64,000 nt of DNA, from contig OZ020268.1 in assembly GCA_963971225.1 (NCBI GenBank), positions 35,303,848 to 35,367,847 of the forward strand, given 5' to 3'. Position 1 is the stretch's first letter, and each line of letters begins with the position of its first letter. A program made the translations under genes and the position numbers. Shown piece by piece: positions 45,629 through 57,550 of the stretch. The stretch comes from Melieria omissa. Its lineage: Eukaryota > Arthropoda > Insecta > Diptera > Ulidiidae. The notes under the pieces were generated by a model. It ran no database searches and was not told the origin of the DNA. It saw only the letters and a program-made list of their open reading frames with translations.

Positions 45629-46898
45629 TTGGGTTGAGGAGAAAGTATTGAGCGTTTTTCCGTTCACTTGACTTTAAAATGTAATAACTTTGCAACGGTT
45701 AGCTACGTCTAGTAAATTTTTTTTGTTACTTGACAAGAAACAAATCAAACGAATAATTGCGAAATTTTATTGAGATTTGTGCGTCGAGTTACAAGTTATT
45801 CTAAAACAAAAATGAGTAAAATTTCGGTAAAAATACGTTACATTTTCCAATTTTACTACGACAAAGGGAAGAACGCGACACAGGCGCGTGAAAAGATTTG
45901 TGCTATTTATGGTGAAGATACTCTATCTCATTCAACTGCCAGGAAATGGTTTGCTTGCTTTCGATCTCGAAATTTAGAGGTAAAAGATGCTCCTCGCTCT
46001 GGTCGACCCATCACCGAAAAAATCTGTCAAATTATGGCTAAGGTTCAAGAAGACCGTCATGTAAGCAGTCATGACATCGCTAGGGAACTGAACATCGACC
46101 ACAAAACCATTTTGAACCACTTGCACAAAGTTGGTTTCAAAAAGAAACTCGATGTTTGGGTGCCTCATGAATTAAGTGAAAAAAATTTAATGGACCGATT
46201 TTCCATTTGCGATCCACTCTTGAAACGGAACGAAATCGAGCCATTTTTGAAACGTGTGGTAAAAGGTGATGAAAAGTAGATCACATACGATAATGTTGTT
46301 TGAAAACGGTCTTGGTGCAAAAAGGATGAAGCTTCAAAAACGGTGTCAAAACCAAAATTGATGACAAGGAAGATGGTGCTGTACGTTTGGTGGGACTACA
46401 AGGGTATAATCCATTACGAGCTACTACCGCCTGGCCAAACGATTGATTCCAACCTCTACTGCCAGAAATTAATGCGCTTGAAGCAAGAAATTGAAAAAAA
46501 GAGACCGGAATTGATTAAAGGGAAAGGTGTTGTGTTTCATCATGACAACGCTAGACCCCACACATCTTTGTTGACCCACCAAAACCTAAAGGACTTTGGC
46601 TGGGAGGTTTTAATGCATCCACCGTATAGTTCTGACATTGCACCCTCAGATTACCATTTATTCAGATCTCTTCAACACGCTCTTGCTGGAAAAAAATTGG
46701 TCTCAAAAGAGGACTGCGAAAGGCACTTGGACCAGTTTTTCAAGAATAAACCCCCGGAATTTTACAACAAGGGAATAATGGTTCTGGCCGAAATATGGCA
46801 CAAGGTTGTCGAAAAGAATGGACAATATTTGGAGTAATTAGATGTTTTTTTAATTAAAAAAAAATGATGTGAATTTTTGATAAAAAACGCCAGCCCAA
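45629..46898 (+). mobile_element. Mariner element, third family, nearly intact
   Basis: A 1,270-bp element lies between TA dinucleotides with ends TTGGGTTG / CAGCCCAA. The plus-strand transposase runs from ATG 45812 to TAA 46835 in a single frame. It is interrupted only by TAG at 46277, directly after GDEK, and TGA at 46301. The N-terminal helix-turn-helix (TARKWFACFRSRNLEVKDA), WVPHELSE, and the second and third catalytic blocks (HHDNARPH, YSSDIAPSDYHLF) are kept, giving DD34D. Of the mariner families it most resembles the Hsmar1/SETMAR (cecropia-like) type. It is inactive as read. Confidence 0.92.
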
Positions 46899-46919
46899 TA
46901 TTTTGCAGTACAAACTCCT

Positions 46920-47620
46920 AACAATTTATTTCAGTTAAAGTAGTTGTAATCATATCTATCGGCTTTTTTATATTTAGGGTCACTTTACGAATTGCCTCCT
47001 GAATAACCTTTGTATCGATATGCCGCAGTTCTGTTTTAAACTTAGCTACCAATGAATCGACATTTTTTGCTCGATAACCTTTTCCGAAGACTTTCCTTTA
47101 CAAATTGGTCCAAAACAGTCTCTATCGGTCTAAGCTGTGGCACATTTGGTGGATTCTTTTCTTTTGGCACGAAGCCAATATTTAAACCCTTTAACGCGTC
47201 TTGGGTCGCCCGAACATAGTGTGACCACGGTAAATCCGACCAAAAAATAACTTTATCATATTTATGATACTTGTCGATGATTTTTTTTTTAATTTGGTGG
47301 CATTTCATTTCCCATACGTCACTTAAACAACATTTCAGTGTATAAGAAAACAAGATATTTTTAATCAGATATGTATGAACTCCTAGTGGGAGTATTCCTT
47401 TTAATCCTTTCAAGATCATGGCACATATGAATTCATGTTCACGATCATGTTTCATATAGATTTCTCCCTTTTTAGGAAAGTGAAAATATCACTTTACAAA
47501 TTTCATGTTCTATTAGTTTCAATAAGCCAACGAACCAACTTTTTCTTTTTCATTGAATGTAATGATTTACCACCACAAATTGGTTTCCAAATTTCAACAT
47601 ATGAAATCCTACAGCCATGT
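46920..47620 (-). mobile_element. Tc1/mariner-superfamily remnant (C-terminal transposase)
   Basis: On the minus strand, YDKVIFWSDLPWSHYVRATQ and FVPKEKNPPNVPQLRPIE (47042-47300 region) match the distal DDE part of Tc1-like transposases, with the third acidic residue region at PPNVPQLRPIE. The N-terminal half is absent and the C-terminus is frameshifted. It could belong to the same family as the element at 60680-61584, which keeps only the N-terminal half. Confidence 0.7.
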
Positions 47621-48400
47621 AATTATTGTACTTCCGCCACTTTTAAATTAACTAAAACTTCGTTTAGTCCCCAAGGCATTATTGATGCTAGAGACAACTG
47701 TCAAGATAGCAGCGTTCATGATGCAAAGCGTTTTACCGAAACGTCTACATGCCTTAATCACATTTAGGGAAACTGTCAGCTTTCCAAGTTCACTGTTAAA
47801 AGAAAGAAAGGTGCATTGCAATGGTGAAAACTTCACGCATTTACTCCATGAACTAACACATTTGCGCCATTCGCGCTGCATTTCAATGAACGAATTGAAA
47901 GAATGTCAGAGAAGAGTGGCACAAACGACATGGAATGCTATAACCGTAACAGCACTTAGCTTCATCAATTGACCTAATTTTACCCACAATTTACTGACTT
48001 AATAACAAACCAAATTGTTGCCATATTTTTGTGAGTCAAAAATGCAATCAGAAAATGACGACTGCATTTAATAATAATAAGAATACGAATTTATATATAA
48101 TGGTTTTCGTGTTTGTATGCATATTTCAATCTACAAAATTACTGGTTTATTGTAATCACGTGTAATTTTCTACATCATTGTTTTAGTGAAATTTCTGCGG
48201 TAGCGAAAACTTTGAAGGAAGTTCACAATTGAAATGAGGTTTGAGCATTGCGGTACGTGAGTTTGTTCAACAGTTTTGGTTCGTCGAGATATTATGGCAT
48301 GAAAATGGGAATAATGATTTTATTTACTTAAATTTTTCTAAATATCATTACGATTAAATCATTAAAGCCTGTCATATTATAAAAAAAGTACATGCTACAT
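47621..48400. other. Non-coding spacer
   Basis: A 96-codon open frame at 47682-47972 has no recognisable family pattern. Nothing else was seen. Confidence 0.25.
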
Positions 48401-48404
48401 ACAT

Positions 48405-48612
48405 GTGGCCCTGGTATAGTAATTAGCACGTTGTATCGTCAACTAGAGCGTTGTGATTCTCTACTCAACCAACATGAAAGTTTGTTCATCACTTTTACGT
48501 CGATTCGCAACACTAAGGAGCTCTAACTGGTACTGCTAGGGACCCAACAGGGTCTATACGTGGTTGACTTGTCTAGCTAAGTTACCTAACCTAACCTAAC
48601 CTTATTTAACCG
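48405..48612 (+). mobile_element. Second tRNA-derived SINE-like family
   Basis: The 5' end TGGTATAGTAATTAGCACG resembles the A box of a tRNA-Asp/Glu-type gene. A degenerate B box (GTTGTGATTCTC) follows about 30 nt later. The body shares CAACACTAAGGAGCTC and GGGACCCAACAGGGTCTA with 36430-36615. The tail is CCTAACCTAACCTAACC. No clear target duplication was found. Confidence 0.65.
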
Positions 48613-48977
48613 AACCTAACATTAAAGCAAGAAGATATTTGAGACTTTAAAAGTACTTCAAAATTATTACCTATAACAATAGGCAACCACAAATTTTGTG
48701 TCTTTTCATTTAGTTCAATTTTTAATCGGGCGCACACTCCGAATCGTTGTGGTTTTTATTTTTAGTTCATTTTTTTGTTTTTAATTTAGTTTCAATGCCA
48801 TTGGGGTGTAAAATTAAATATTTGATGCATGTTCGATTTTAGATATTTGATTGTCTTTAAGATTTTAAATGTGAGGTTCCATAACGAAAGTAGAATTTCT
48901 TGCGCTGTTCTTGTTTAGGACTGAACTGCTTTTGCCTGTAAAATTGTTAAAATGTATTCTAACAATTTATAAATTTA

Positions 48978-50431
48978 TCAGTTCAGTCCAAAAGTTCGTG
49001 CGTTTTCGTCGTTTTTTCAATAGTTTCACAATAGGCGCTTGTTGCATAAAAAAAATTATTCGTTGGAGATAACGAAATTTTTTTTATTTTCTCTGATGTA
49101 TTGTGCATTCAACAAAGGATAGAAGTACGCGTTGTTAAAAAATAAAATGAAATCTTCGAACGAATATAAGAGAATTTTGTATTTTTTTACAAAAGTGGAA
49201 AAAATGCAACAACTGCTACTGCAGAAATAAACGCAGCTCATTGGGAGAATGCCGTGAGTGAAAGGACTGCGCAAAAGTGGTTTTCCAAATTCCGAAGAGG
49301 TGATTGTGACCTTGAGGATGCCCCACGCTTTGGTCATCCTGAGGTCCTTAACTCCGACGCCTTGTTGCACCTCGTGGAAACAGAGCCAGCTTTGACAGTC
49401 GATATGATGGCTGGAAGGTTACATTCATCACATGGAATAATTTACAGGCTCCTGGTTCAATTGGGCAAGGTTCCAAAGCTTGGAAAATGGGTTCCGCATA
49501 AACTTTCCGTCGCAAAGAGTGTGAATACAGCAGAGAGTAAATGTGTGTTCTCAGCTGCTGCAGCGGCTTGAAAATGAGAGCTTTTTAACTGTATTGTTAC
49601 TGCGGATGAAAGATGGGTCCTCTACAATAATCCTGTTTGCAAACGCCAGTGGTTAGATTAGGTGAAACACCAGAACCAACCCCCAGAGATTACCTTCACC
49701 CCGGGATATGACCGGTATCGTTTATTTTGATCTGCTGGAATCAAACCAGACGATCACAGCTGATTACACTGCACAACAAACTCAAACTTTTTTTAAAATA
49801 AGGTCCTGACAACGGATTTTGGTAGAGGGGACCAAAAAAAAATATGCGTGTATCGGCGTTTTGAAAGTTTACGTCTGAATTTTTTTTTAGGGGGGTCAAA
49901 GTTTCCCCCTTTTTGCTCATTCTTATGGTGATTCGGCATACGAAAACCATGTAACCTCACAATTTAGGTATATGATGTGTTCAGCAATTTGATGTAAAAT
50001 ACTACGAAGAACATTTTTGTGGAGCATTTTAACCCTGTAACTCCTATTTGTATGGGTCAATTTGACCCTTCTTTTCTAAAATGCCAAAAATTTCCTGGAA
50101 AACAAGACTTTTTCAGGATAAAATGTACCATGATATTATTCGCCATAAAATTCTACGATAGGTCTCTGAATACATCAAAGCTCAGATATTAACCTGAACT
50201 TCAGAATTAAGCCAAAACTGAAAATAAGTTTAAGTGTTTATTTCGACGTGTATTTTGGCTCCAAGGACAAACAATTTTTTGAGCAGGGAATTAAAAATTT
50301 GCCTTAACTTTGGAAAGACATTGTAAATAATGCAGGAAAATATATTATTGATTAATAAATACTGAAAACTTATTTTTTATTTATTTAAAAAACACCTAAG
50401 AAAAACGCGCGAACTTATGGACTGACCTAAT
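48978..50431 (+). mobile_element. Decayed mariner with a later insertion inside
   Basis: Inverted ends TCAGTCCAAAAGTTCGTGCG (about 48983) and CGCGCGAACTTATGGACTGA (about 50406) bound the element. The N-terminal transposase is readable from about 49170 (SERTAQKWFSKFRRGDCDLEDAP; GRLHSSHGIIYRLL; LGKWVPHKLS). It is followed by frames with ADERWVLYNNP (first catalytic Asp) up to about 49790. The distal part is replaced by about 550 bp of unrelated A/T-rich DNA (49790-50330), probably a nested insertion or replacement. Many stops are present. Confidence 0.8.
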
Positions 50432-50866
50432 ATTATGTATAGAGCGTCAGATGGTTTTGATTCCTTTTTACAAAAGCATGGGACTAACTTTTAACTTTAA
50501 CTTTTAATACATATATGAAGCTTTGACTCTCCTGGGAGTTTATCCAAGTATAAAAATTACCTTGTCCCATAATTTTACATTTACACATCGCTAGATCGAA
50601 ATAAAAACTTATTTTACAACATATAACTATGAATTTTTCTTCGATAATCAGGGTCCCCCACTGAGTTATGTCGCATGTATGAAATCTATGATCTCCTATT
50701 GATTTTTATCTACGATCTACCGTCTTATTTCCGTCCATTCCGTGCATTCTTAATGCCATCTCTCTCCTGGAAGTTTTCCAATTATTTGTCCCATTACGAA
50801 CAGTCTGAGAGGAAACTGACTAATTGTCGAAATTTCTTCGACATAAATGAGTGGAGGAGCTGAAAT
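50432..50866. other. Non-coding spacer
   Basis: No recognisable feature. Confidence 0.25.
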
Positions 50867-51013
50867 CAGGGGTTTGGGGGTTGAAACCCCGCCGAAATAT
50901 TAGGATCGACTTTAAAACTACATACAAATTAAAAGGCGTTTTTTGGCATTTGATGAATATTAAAGAATTACTTTTTGAAACCCTCCCAAAATATTTTTTT
51001 GAATCCACCCCTG
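50867..51013 (+). mobile_element. Short hAT-type MITE, copy 2
   Basis: The 147-bp unit begins CAGGGGTTTGGGGGTTGAAA and ends CCACCCCTG. Its core matches 20325-20453. The flanking 8-mers (GCTGAAAT / ACTGGAAC) agree at only 5 of 8 positions, so the duplication here is eroded. Confidence 0.7.
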
Positions 51014-53866
51014 ACTGGAACTGGACCAAAAAGTCGAAATGACAAAGTGAGTGTTTCACGAAATAGCAAAAATGTACCGGCAACTCATGTATGTCCACAC
51101 CAGCATTATGTGGAAGAGACTGGAAGACTCTGGCGGCCGCTGGCGATTAACAGTTACCTGAACAACGGCATTGCAAAGTAGGTAGGGAAATTTGCGATCT
51201 ATTCAGGTTAACCATTGAGCAAAATGTTTTTCCAATATTGCTAATATTATCGGTTGTTCTACCATGTGTGTTGTTGTTATTGCTAGAATGACCGTTCGTA
51301 ATGTTCAGACGCTCTAAAAATTTTAATAGTAATGTAGTAAAGCTGATGCTGCAGACTTGCTGTACTTAGTTTGGAAATATGAGTAGCTCGCCGAGTGTTG
51401 CTCGAAGGAGTTTCTGTTGACGTTGCTGTTGCTGTAGTCGTTGTTGTTGATATGTTTGTGTGTTGCAGTTTAATTGCCACAATTTCATTGTTGCTTTGTT
51501 TACCTTGTTACACTTTTGTTTTGCTTCTTTTTCGTTTTTGTTTTCATATCACTGTACAATGTTGCTTTTATTGAGTTGTCTTCATTAGCGTAGCGAGTGT
51601 GTCAGACGCGTTTATTAAATAACTGACCATCGTGTGTGCGCATGCGCTCAGATATTATCTTTGAATTAGTACGATTTCGTTAAAGTACGCCGGGGCAATT
51701 AAATGAAAATTGTAGACCCAAAATCATTGCCAACAATAAAAATCTGTGTTGCTAAACTTTACACATTACGTGAAAACAAAAAAATGGCCAAAATGTGCTG
51801 AAGGCTGGCAAACGCCGCACACTGCTGAGGAATTTGCATTTGACTGGAGGTGACGAATTCGCGTGGAGTCAACACATTCCAAAAACGGAATTTGTACAAA
51901 TTAAAAAGCAAACGAAAAAAAGCAACAATATGAAAGCGTCAATGTACGACTAGGCACGAAAATAGCAGCCAACAGCCAAAAACAATAATAACAACAACAA
52001 CAACAGCAACAGCATAATGCTAAAGAAGTGCTAAGATGTGAAAAGATTGTTGTTGCGGTTATTTTGTTGGTGTAATTGGGTTTTGTTGTTGTGGTTTGTT
52101 TCTTATTGTAAAAATATTCAGTGATTTTGTTTAGTTTTTGTATTCCAGACAATGCTCGGGACAGCACAAACAAGAACACACACACACACACCTATAAATA
52201 TGCCGCAACACACACAAACGCGTGTGCGATAATCACCACTCTCACGTTCTTGTTTGTACTGCCGCGATCCTCATCAAATGGTCGCAGCAGCAACACAACA
52301 CAACACAAACCGAAACACAATAAAAACACGTTTCGTGAATTTCGGGCGCGCGGCACAAACACACGCGACGAAAAGCTGAAGCCGACTGAAAATGTGGTAA
52401 CACGCCGAGAAAGTGGTAACGTGAAGTTGAAACTTGAAAAGCTCGTATGCATTGTTGTGGGCCACGTTTCAAACCGGGCTGGTATGTTTAGTTCAGTGAT
52501 GTACGTGGCAAAACATTTTTAACAATTTACTAAGTTAGAGTTTACAGTGAGAGAACTTGAGGAAGAGAGACAATTTTAAATATGAATTAAAAATGAATTA
52601 AGAGTCATCATTTAAATATTCAAATCATCTAATAAGAAGCAATTAAAAATACTATTGCAATATGTTAATTTATTTATATATATTTGTATTATTATATGCA
52701 TTAATCTTATGCTCTCAATAAATTTTTGGATTTTCCTTGATGGTTCAAACTCGAAATGTTCAAAATAGTAATTAATGTACCAACAAGAGAAATAAATGTA
52801 ATAATGTTGTAGCGTTTAGAGGAATCGGTCTCTGCCGCCAAAAGCGTTTATCTTGGACAAAAACACTGATGCACAACTGCACAGCGAACACAATGACGAT
52901 CGGCAGTTGCTTTTATTTCCCAGCTATTTCCAGTGGAAAACACACACACACACACACAAGCTTTAAGCACGTCGCTTCCAGGTAATGATCGGTCTGGCAG
53001 AGTGTTGCATTGCGCACGACTGATCAAAAGCTGCTCGTGTTGTTGTGCTTTTGTCAGCGTTTCCACATGGCAAGATTTCTTGGGAAATAATCGCACTTGT
53101 GCTTTGGATTTAATACACTTTTTGTCGATTTATAAAATTGTTGTTGTTATTTATTTGTTTGACAAAATCTCTGCAGGATTTTTCTATTTATTAATTGTGT
53201 TTGAGATTATTGATAAAATTTGTATTTATACTCCATCAACCCTTTCGCTACAGATTTTTACTGGGGAATGTTAAAATAATAAATTTTAAATTAAATAAAA
53301 TTTTACATTTTAGGCTTCTTTGTGGTTATATAAGCAACATTCCATAAGAATCATTTACTTCAGCCAAAATAAAAAATATATATATATATAAATTGAAAGA
53401 AAACGTCAAATAAAAAAGTTATCTAATTTTTCTGCTTCTTCTTCTTCTATGATAATATGTGAATTTATACCATTAAAAAACGTGTATACTTCTCTTCTTT
53501 AAACTCATATATTCAGTTTATCAATTTCGTATTTTTTCTAAAACTTCAAACTATTCTAAGGACCAACAAAAAATGTATCCTTGAAACCACAGAGCGTTCA
53601 GACGTCCACAAAGTAGCATGTTGCCATATGGTAAGGAAATAGTGAAAGGGTTAACTTGCACAACCTAAATATATAACGTTGTGGTTACCGATAATGCAAT
53701 TTCGCTACTAGTTGTCGGTCATCTGGAGTAAAATAATGTAGTATTGTGACCTTTATTTTTTGTGTTTTTCATCAATGATATCTGATCCTGTTTTCTACAA
53801 TAAGTTTTTCCTCTTTGTAGAAAATTTAAAGATATTTTCGTAGTGTTTTATAATGTCCTGTTTGAT
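51014..53866. other. Non-coding stretch with microsatellites
   Basis: Contains (AC)n at about 52176-52192 and 52937-52959, (TA)n at about 53370-53390, and CAACAACAA runs at 51985-52015. The part at 52.1-52.5 kb reads like a leader exon rich in ACAC and CAGCAGCAACAAC, strand unclear. No coding sequence was recognised. Confidence 0.3.
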
Positions 53867-53874
53867 CTTAATAC

Positions 53875-55190
53875 TTGTGTCCGACTGAAGGTGAATTTTT
53901 GGCCGAGGCCGAATATTCGGCATTACTAAAATATAAGGCCGAAGGCCGAAGCCGAATACTAATAAACATTGTTTTAAGAGAAAAACAAAAAATGTTGGAC
54001 AATTTTGCGATCCCGGGATTTTTGAGATTGAAAATTCAAATCCCGGGATCTCGGGATTTAACACCGGGATTCATATAACTATTTTTTTTAATCAAACAAT
54101 TTTCCCAAATTGCATAAATGCATGTTTATCATATATTTTCTATAAAACTGGACACAGTTTAATTATATTTGGGTTAGTTTTTAGCCCCAATCTTGAGTTA
54201 ATTCACATTTTGTTAAACTTTAAACATTTTCAGTCAACATTTAATTTCAGTTTCATAACATTTCGTTTTATCCAAAATAACACCTAAACATACTTATTGA
54301 AAGTGCATATTTTGCATATTTGATAAACAAATAAAATAGTTCCTTTATTTGTACTTTTGGTACTTTTGGTTTTACTTCGATTTCGATTAAAAAAAGTGAA
54401 ATGATGAAATATAAAATGATTAAATGAAAACTGAGATTTTATATACACTATGGCATTAAGTGTTTTGTCCTCTAATCTAGTATGAAATTTAATGCAAATA
54501 AACCCTGCTGAAGAGAAATATCTTTCAAATTCAACACTTGTTGGTTGAATGTTTACTAAATAATTACAGTACTTTTCGCTTAAAGCGAACTTCGAGGGAC
54601 TGGGCAAAATGGTTCATTTTAACAGAAAAGGGGTCCGTAATAAGCAAAAACATAAAGCGCGTAATTTTGGAATTGGTTCTTTTTAGGCGGAAAATCGTTT
54701 TAAACAAGTTCGTTATGAACGAAAAGCATTGTATAAGTCTTTTGCAAAAGACTCTCCCCTCTATTTCAAAAAAGACTTATTTTTTTCTTTTATCAAAGTC
54801 TCAGATAAGGAGTCGTTTCTTTTGGCGTTAAATTTTTTTTGTCAGAACTTTCCAAAATTTGTTTAATAAAGTATTCAGAGTTTGCAATTTCCTTTATATG
54901 CAATCCCGAATTTTCGGGGACTTCCGGGATTATCGGGTCTGGAAAATGGCCGGGATTCCGGGAGTAAAAAACCAAAAAACATGTTTACACTTTCTAATAA
55001 AATCAAAAAAATTTAATAATTCATTCTTGAGTCCGAAATATCGATAAAACCCGATATTGGATAAAATACTTCGAAACAGAGCAAATTTACTTGCATTACA
55101 GGGCGAAAACCTACGGCTAAAGTATTCGGCTATTTTGGCTGAAGCCGAAGATTTAAAATAAGCCGAAGACGAATATTCGGTCGAACACTA
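53875..55190. mobile_element. hAT-like element with GCCGAATATTCGGC subterminal repeats
   Basis: The ends TTGTGTCCGACTGAA and TTCGGTCGAACACTA are imperfect inverted repeats. Flanking 8-mers CTTAATAC and CTTATTAG match at six of eight positions. Multiple GCCGAA and GAATATTCGGC words cluster within ~120 bp of both ends. The interior contains a second element type marked by CCCGGGATT words (54008-54080 and 54900-54965). No transposase was recognised. Confidence 0.65.
54008..54968. mobile_element. Nested CCCGGGATT-type element (decayed)
   Basis: Clusters of CCCGGGATT and its complement occur at both borders (54008-54080 and 54900-54968), inside the element at 53875-55190. They resemble the terminal clusters of 55297-56766, so this is probably an older copy of that family. 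The precise ends are not visible. Confidence 0.5.
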
Positions 55191-55296
55191 CTTATTAGGG
55201 GTTTTTATTAACCTAAGTTGGCCGTAAAATCTTTTCTTTTTTATACCCATACACGCTTAAGCTTTGTCTATGATCTTTTTTATAAGATCTATGTAC

Positions 55297-56766
55297 TAGG
55301 GATTGCAATCCCGGGATCGCGAATCCCGGGATTGACAAAATCCGATCCCGGGATCGAAACAAAAAAAAGCTTACTTTTTGCTTTTGTCACGTTGATTGCG
55401 AAAAATGCAACCCTTCTTATTCAACACAAAAAATAAATTGCCCATTGCATGTGACGTTGAAATAAGTGTTAAAGCAACAATAGCTCTGTTTGTGTATAAC
55501 TAATTTTTACTAATTTGTAATATTACAAACTAGCTCTGTTTTGTTACTTTTCCAGTAGAATTTTGCCAGTAACCAAAATCAGAAGTGCAAACAAGCTTAC
55601 GCTCCCAAAAATGAATCCATTCAAAAAAGTAAACAACCAGAATTTTCTAAAAACATGCAAGGTTAACTCTTCTTTACACTAATGTGACAAGTGACATTCA
55701 CAATACGCAAGGAAAATGGTGTAAAGAGAGGAGGAAGAAAAAGCTAATATAAAACCATCAGCATTTGTGAATTAAAACTAAAGCGAAACTTAAATTATTG
55801 ATAGTTATTACTCACACCGAATTTCACTTATTTTGAATGGCCAAAACTTGAAGATTTAAACATACCCAACGGGAAATCGAGCGCTCGAGGAGCCCTTTGG
55901 GAGCGCTCCTTAGTCAGCAGTGAGCGCTCCCCCGTTCCTTATGCCCTTCCTTGTATTTTAACATTGCGTGTCATTGGAGCGAAGCGCTCCCTTTGTGCTC
56001 CCTTAGAAGCACTTGGTGAGCACTCCATACATAAAGAACGATCAGCGCTCTCCTTGTGCTCCGGTTAAACCGCTCGTTAAGCGCTCCATACACAAGGATC
56101 AATAAGCGCTTATTATGATTTTTTTCTTTTTTATGAAAAACCAAAAACTGTAAATTTTGTAATGTTCGAGTCTTTGAGGGTGTTGCGAGCATTTGTGTTC
56201 GATTTATATATACCCATTCCATTCATTTCATTTTTTTCCATTATCATTTTTATTTTTACACATCAGCATATGAATTTCCTTTGCACGTATGCACGTTTTA
56301 TTTATTGTGCAATTGAAAATAAAATTTTTTGACAATGTTTATTTTATCATTTTTGATTTTTTTAATTTTTTAACTTCAGTTTGTTCAGCATACTGAAATT
56401 TTTTTTTTCAAGTGCTCCCATTGTGCTCCTTGGGAAAGCAGCTCCTTTTGTTTCCCGTTGGGATAATACGATTCGATGTACTTGTATTGAATCAGAAAGA
56501 TGCCTTTTTTAGCAGGTTAGCCAGGTGATTTGGCAATTAAATGCGTTTTTAAGTTATTTGTCGTAAATATTTTGTTCTTAGTTTTAAATTCAGTACACAG
56601 AATTGTATTTAATACATAGATATAATTTATTTGATTGAAAAAAAGTCTGAACTAGTTCCTTAAAGTAATATATTCAATCCCGAAAAAAATCCCGGGATCC
56701 CGGGATTGTGATTTTCAGTCTCGAAAATCCCGGGATTGTTAAACTGGTCCGGGATTGCAATCCCTA
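55297..56766. mobile_element. hAT-like element with CCCGGGATT termini
   Basis: The ends TAGGGATTGCAATCCCGGGA (55297) and GGGATTGCAATCCCTA (to 56766) are inverted repeats, with CCCGGGATT words repeated next to them. The terminal word itself is a palindrome (GGGATTGCAATCCC). Flanking 8-mers fit the hAT nTnnnnAn pattern but are not identical. The element is split by a separate 598-bp insertion at 55865-56462. No coding sequence. Confidence 0.65.
55865..56462. mobile_element. Nested MITE with GAGCGCTCC repeats and ATA flanks
   Basis: The ends CCCAACGGGAAA / TTTCCCGTTGGG are flanked on both sides by ATA (55862-55864, 56463-56465). About ten GAGCGCTCC or GTGCTCC words fill the left ~240 bp and a few the right ~50 bp. 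The ATA flanks parallel those of 41324-41585. No coding sequence. Confidence 0.75.
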
Positions 56767-56774
56767 GTACATAT

Positions 56775-56955
56775 GTATATGTGCAAATTCTGCTTTTATC
56801 AGGAAAGCCCCACAGAACAAACTTTTTTTAGAGTACGACCGGTCAGACTCTATAGTGGTCTTTGCGTTTTTTCAACTCTTCAAAGTATAGTTGCATATTT
56901 TTTGAATTCAAAAACCCTGGAGGTGAAAAATTTGTGATCTCAGTATTTTTATTTT
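56775..56955. other. Spacer
   Basis: No recognisable feature in this short A/T-rich interval. Confidence 0.2.
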
Positions 56956-57300
56956 TTTTATATGTTCAATGGAAATGGTGGCAACCTTGTTCTACTTAAT
57001 AAAATGAACTTTACTATTCCATCTTTCGAACTTTCGAGTGTTTGTTTTTTGTTCCTTTCTAAGAATGCCCGATTTCAGAATCCTGCGTAGAATAGTAACC
57101 ATTGATATTTCGACTCCCTTTACTGATGTTTTCTTGTATTTTGCGACCTGTGGAGGTTTCATTTTTGGACCCTTTGGATGGTTTACCAAAAACATTACTT
57201 CGAAACGTTTTCTAAATAAAGCACTCATTTTTAATTCTTGATATTTCCGCGAAGACTTGTACCAAACTAACAAAACAAAAAAAAAATGCGAAAGCGGTAT
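56956..57300 (-). mobile_element. Tc1-like transposase remnant
   Basis: The minus-strand frame 57273-56992 reads LFRKRFEVMFLVNHPKGPKM and PQVAKYKKTSVKGVEISMVT, then RRILKSGILRKEQKT and RWNSKVHFIK. This looks like two joined pieces of the N-terminal DNA-binding region of a Tc1-type transposase. The catalytic part is absent. Ends were not found. Confidence 0.55.
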
Positions 57301-57550
57301 TTTAATATAGAAGATAATCTGATATTAAAACGATGTCAAACTTCTACACTTAAAAAGATATGGTCAACACTTAATTTTGAAACGCACTGTATACGTACGT
57401 ATTTTCAGTTTTGTGTTGATTCCGCAACAGATAACAATCTAATCAGTCTAATGAGTTTTAAATGAAAAACAAGTTCGGTTGTGCACATTAATTTCTTTAT
57501 GAGTAGTTTTTGTAATGTATGTACATATGTTAATTTATGCGTATTATGAA

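Noticed and set aside
47682..47972. 96-codon plus-strand open frame
   Set aside because: No family pattern, no promoter or poly(A) context and overlapping open frame on the other strand.
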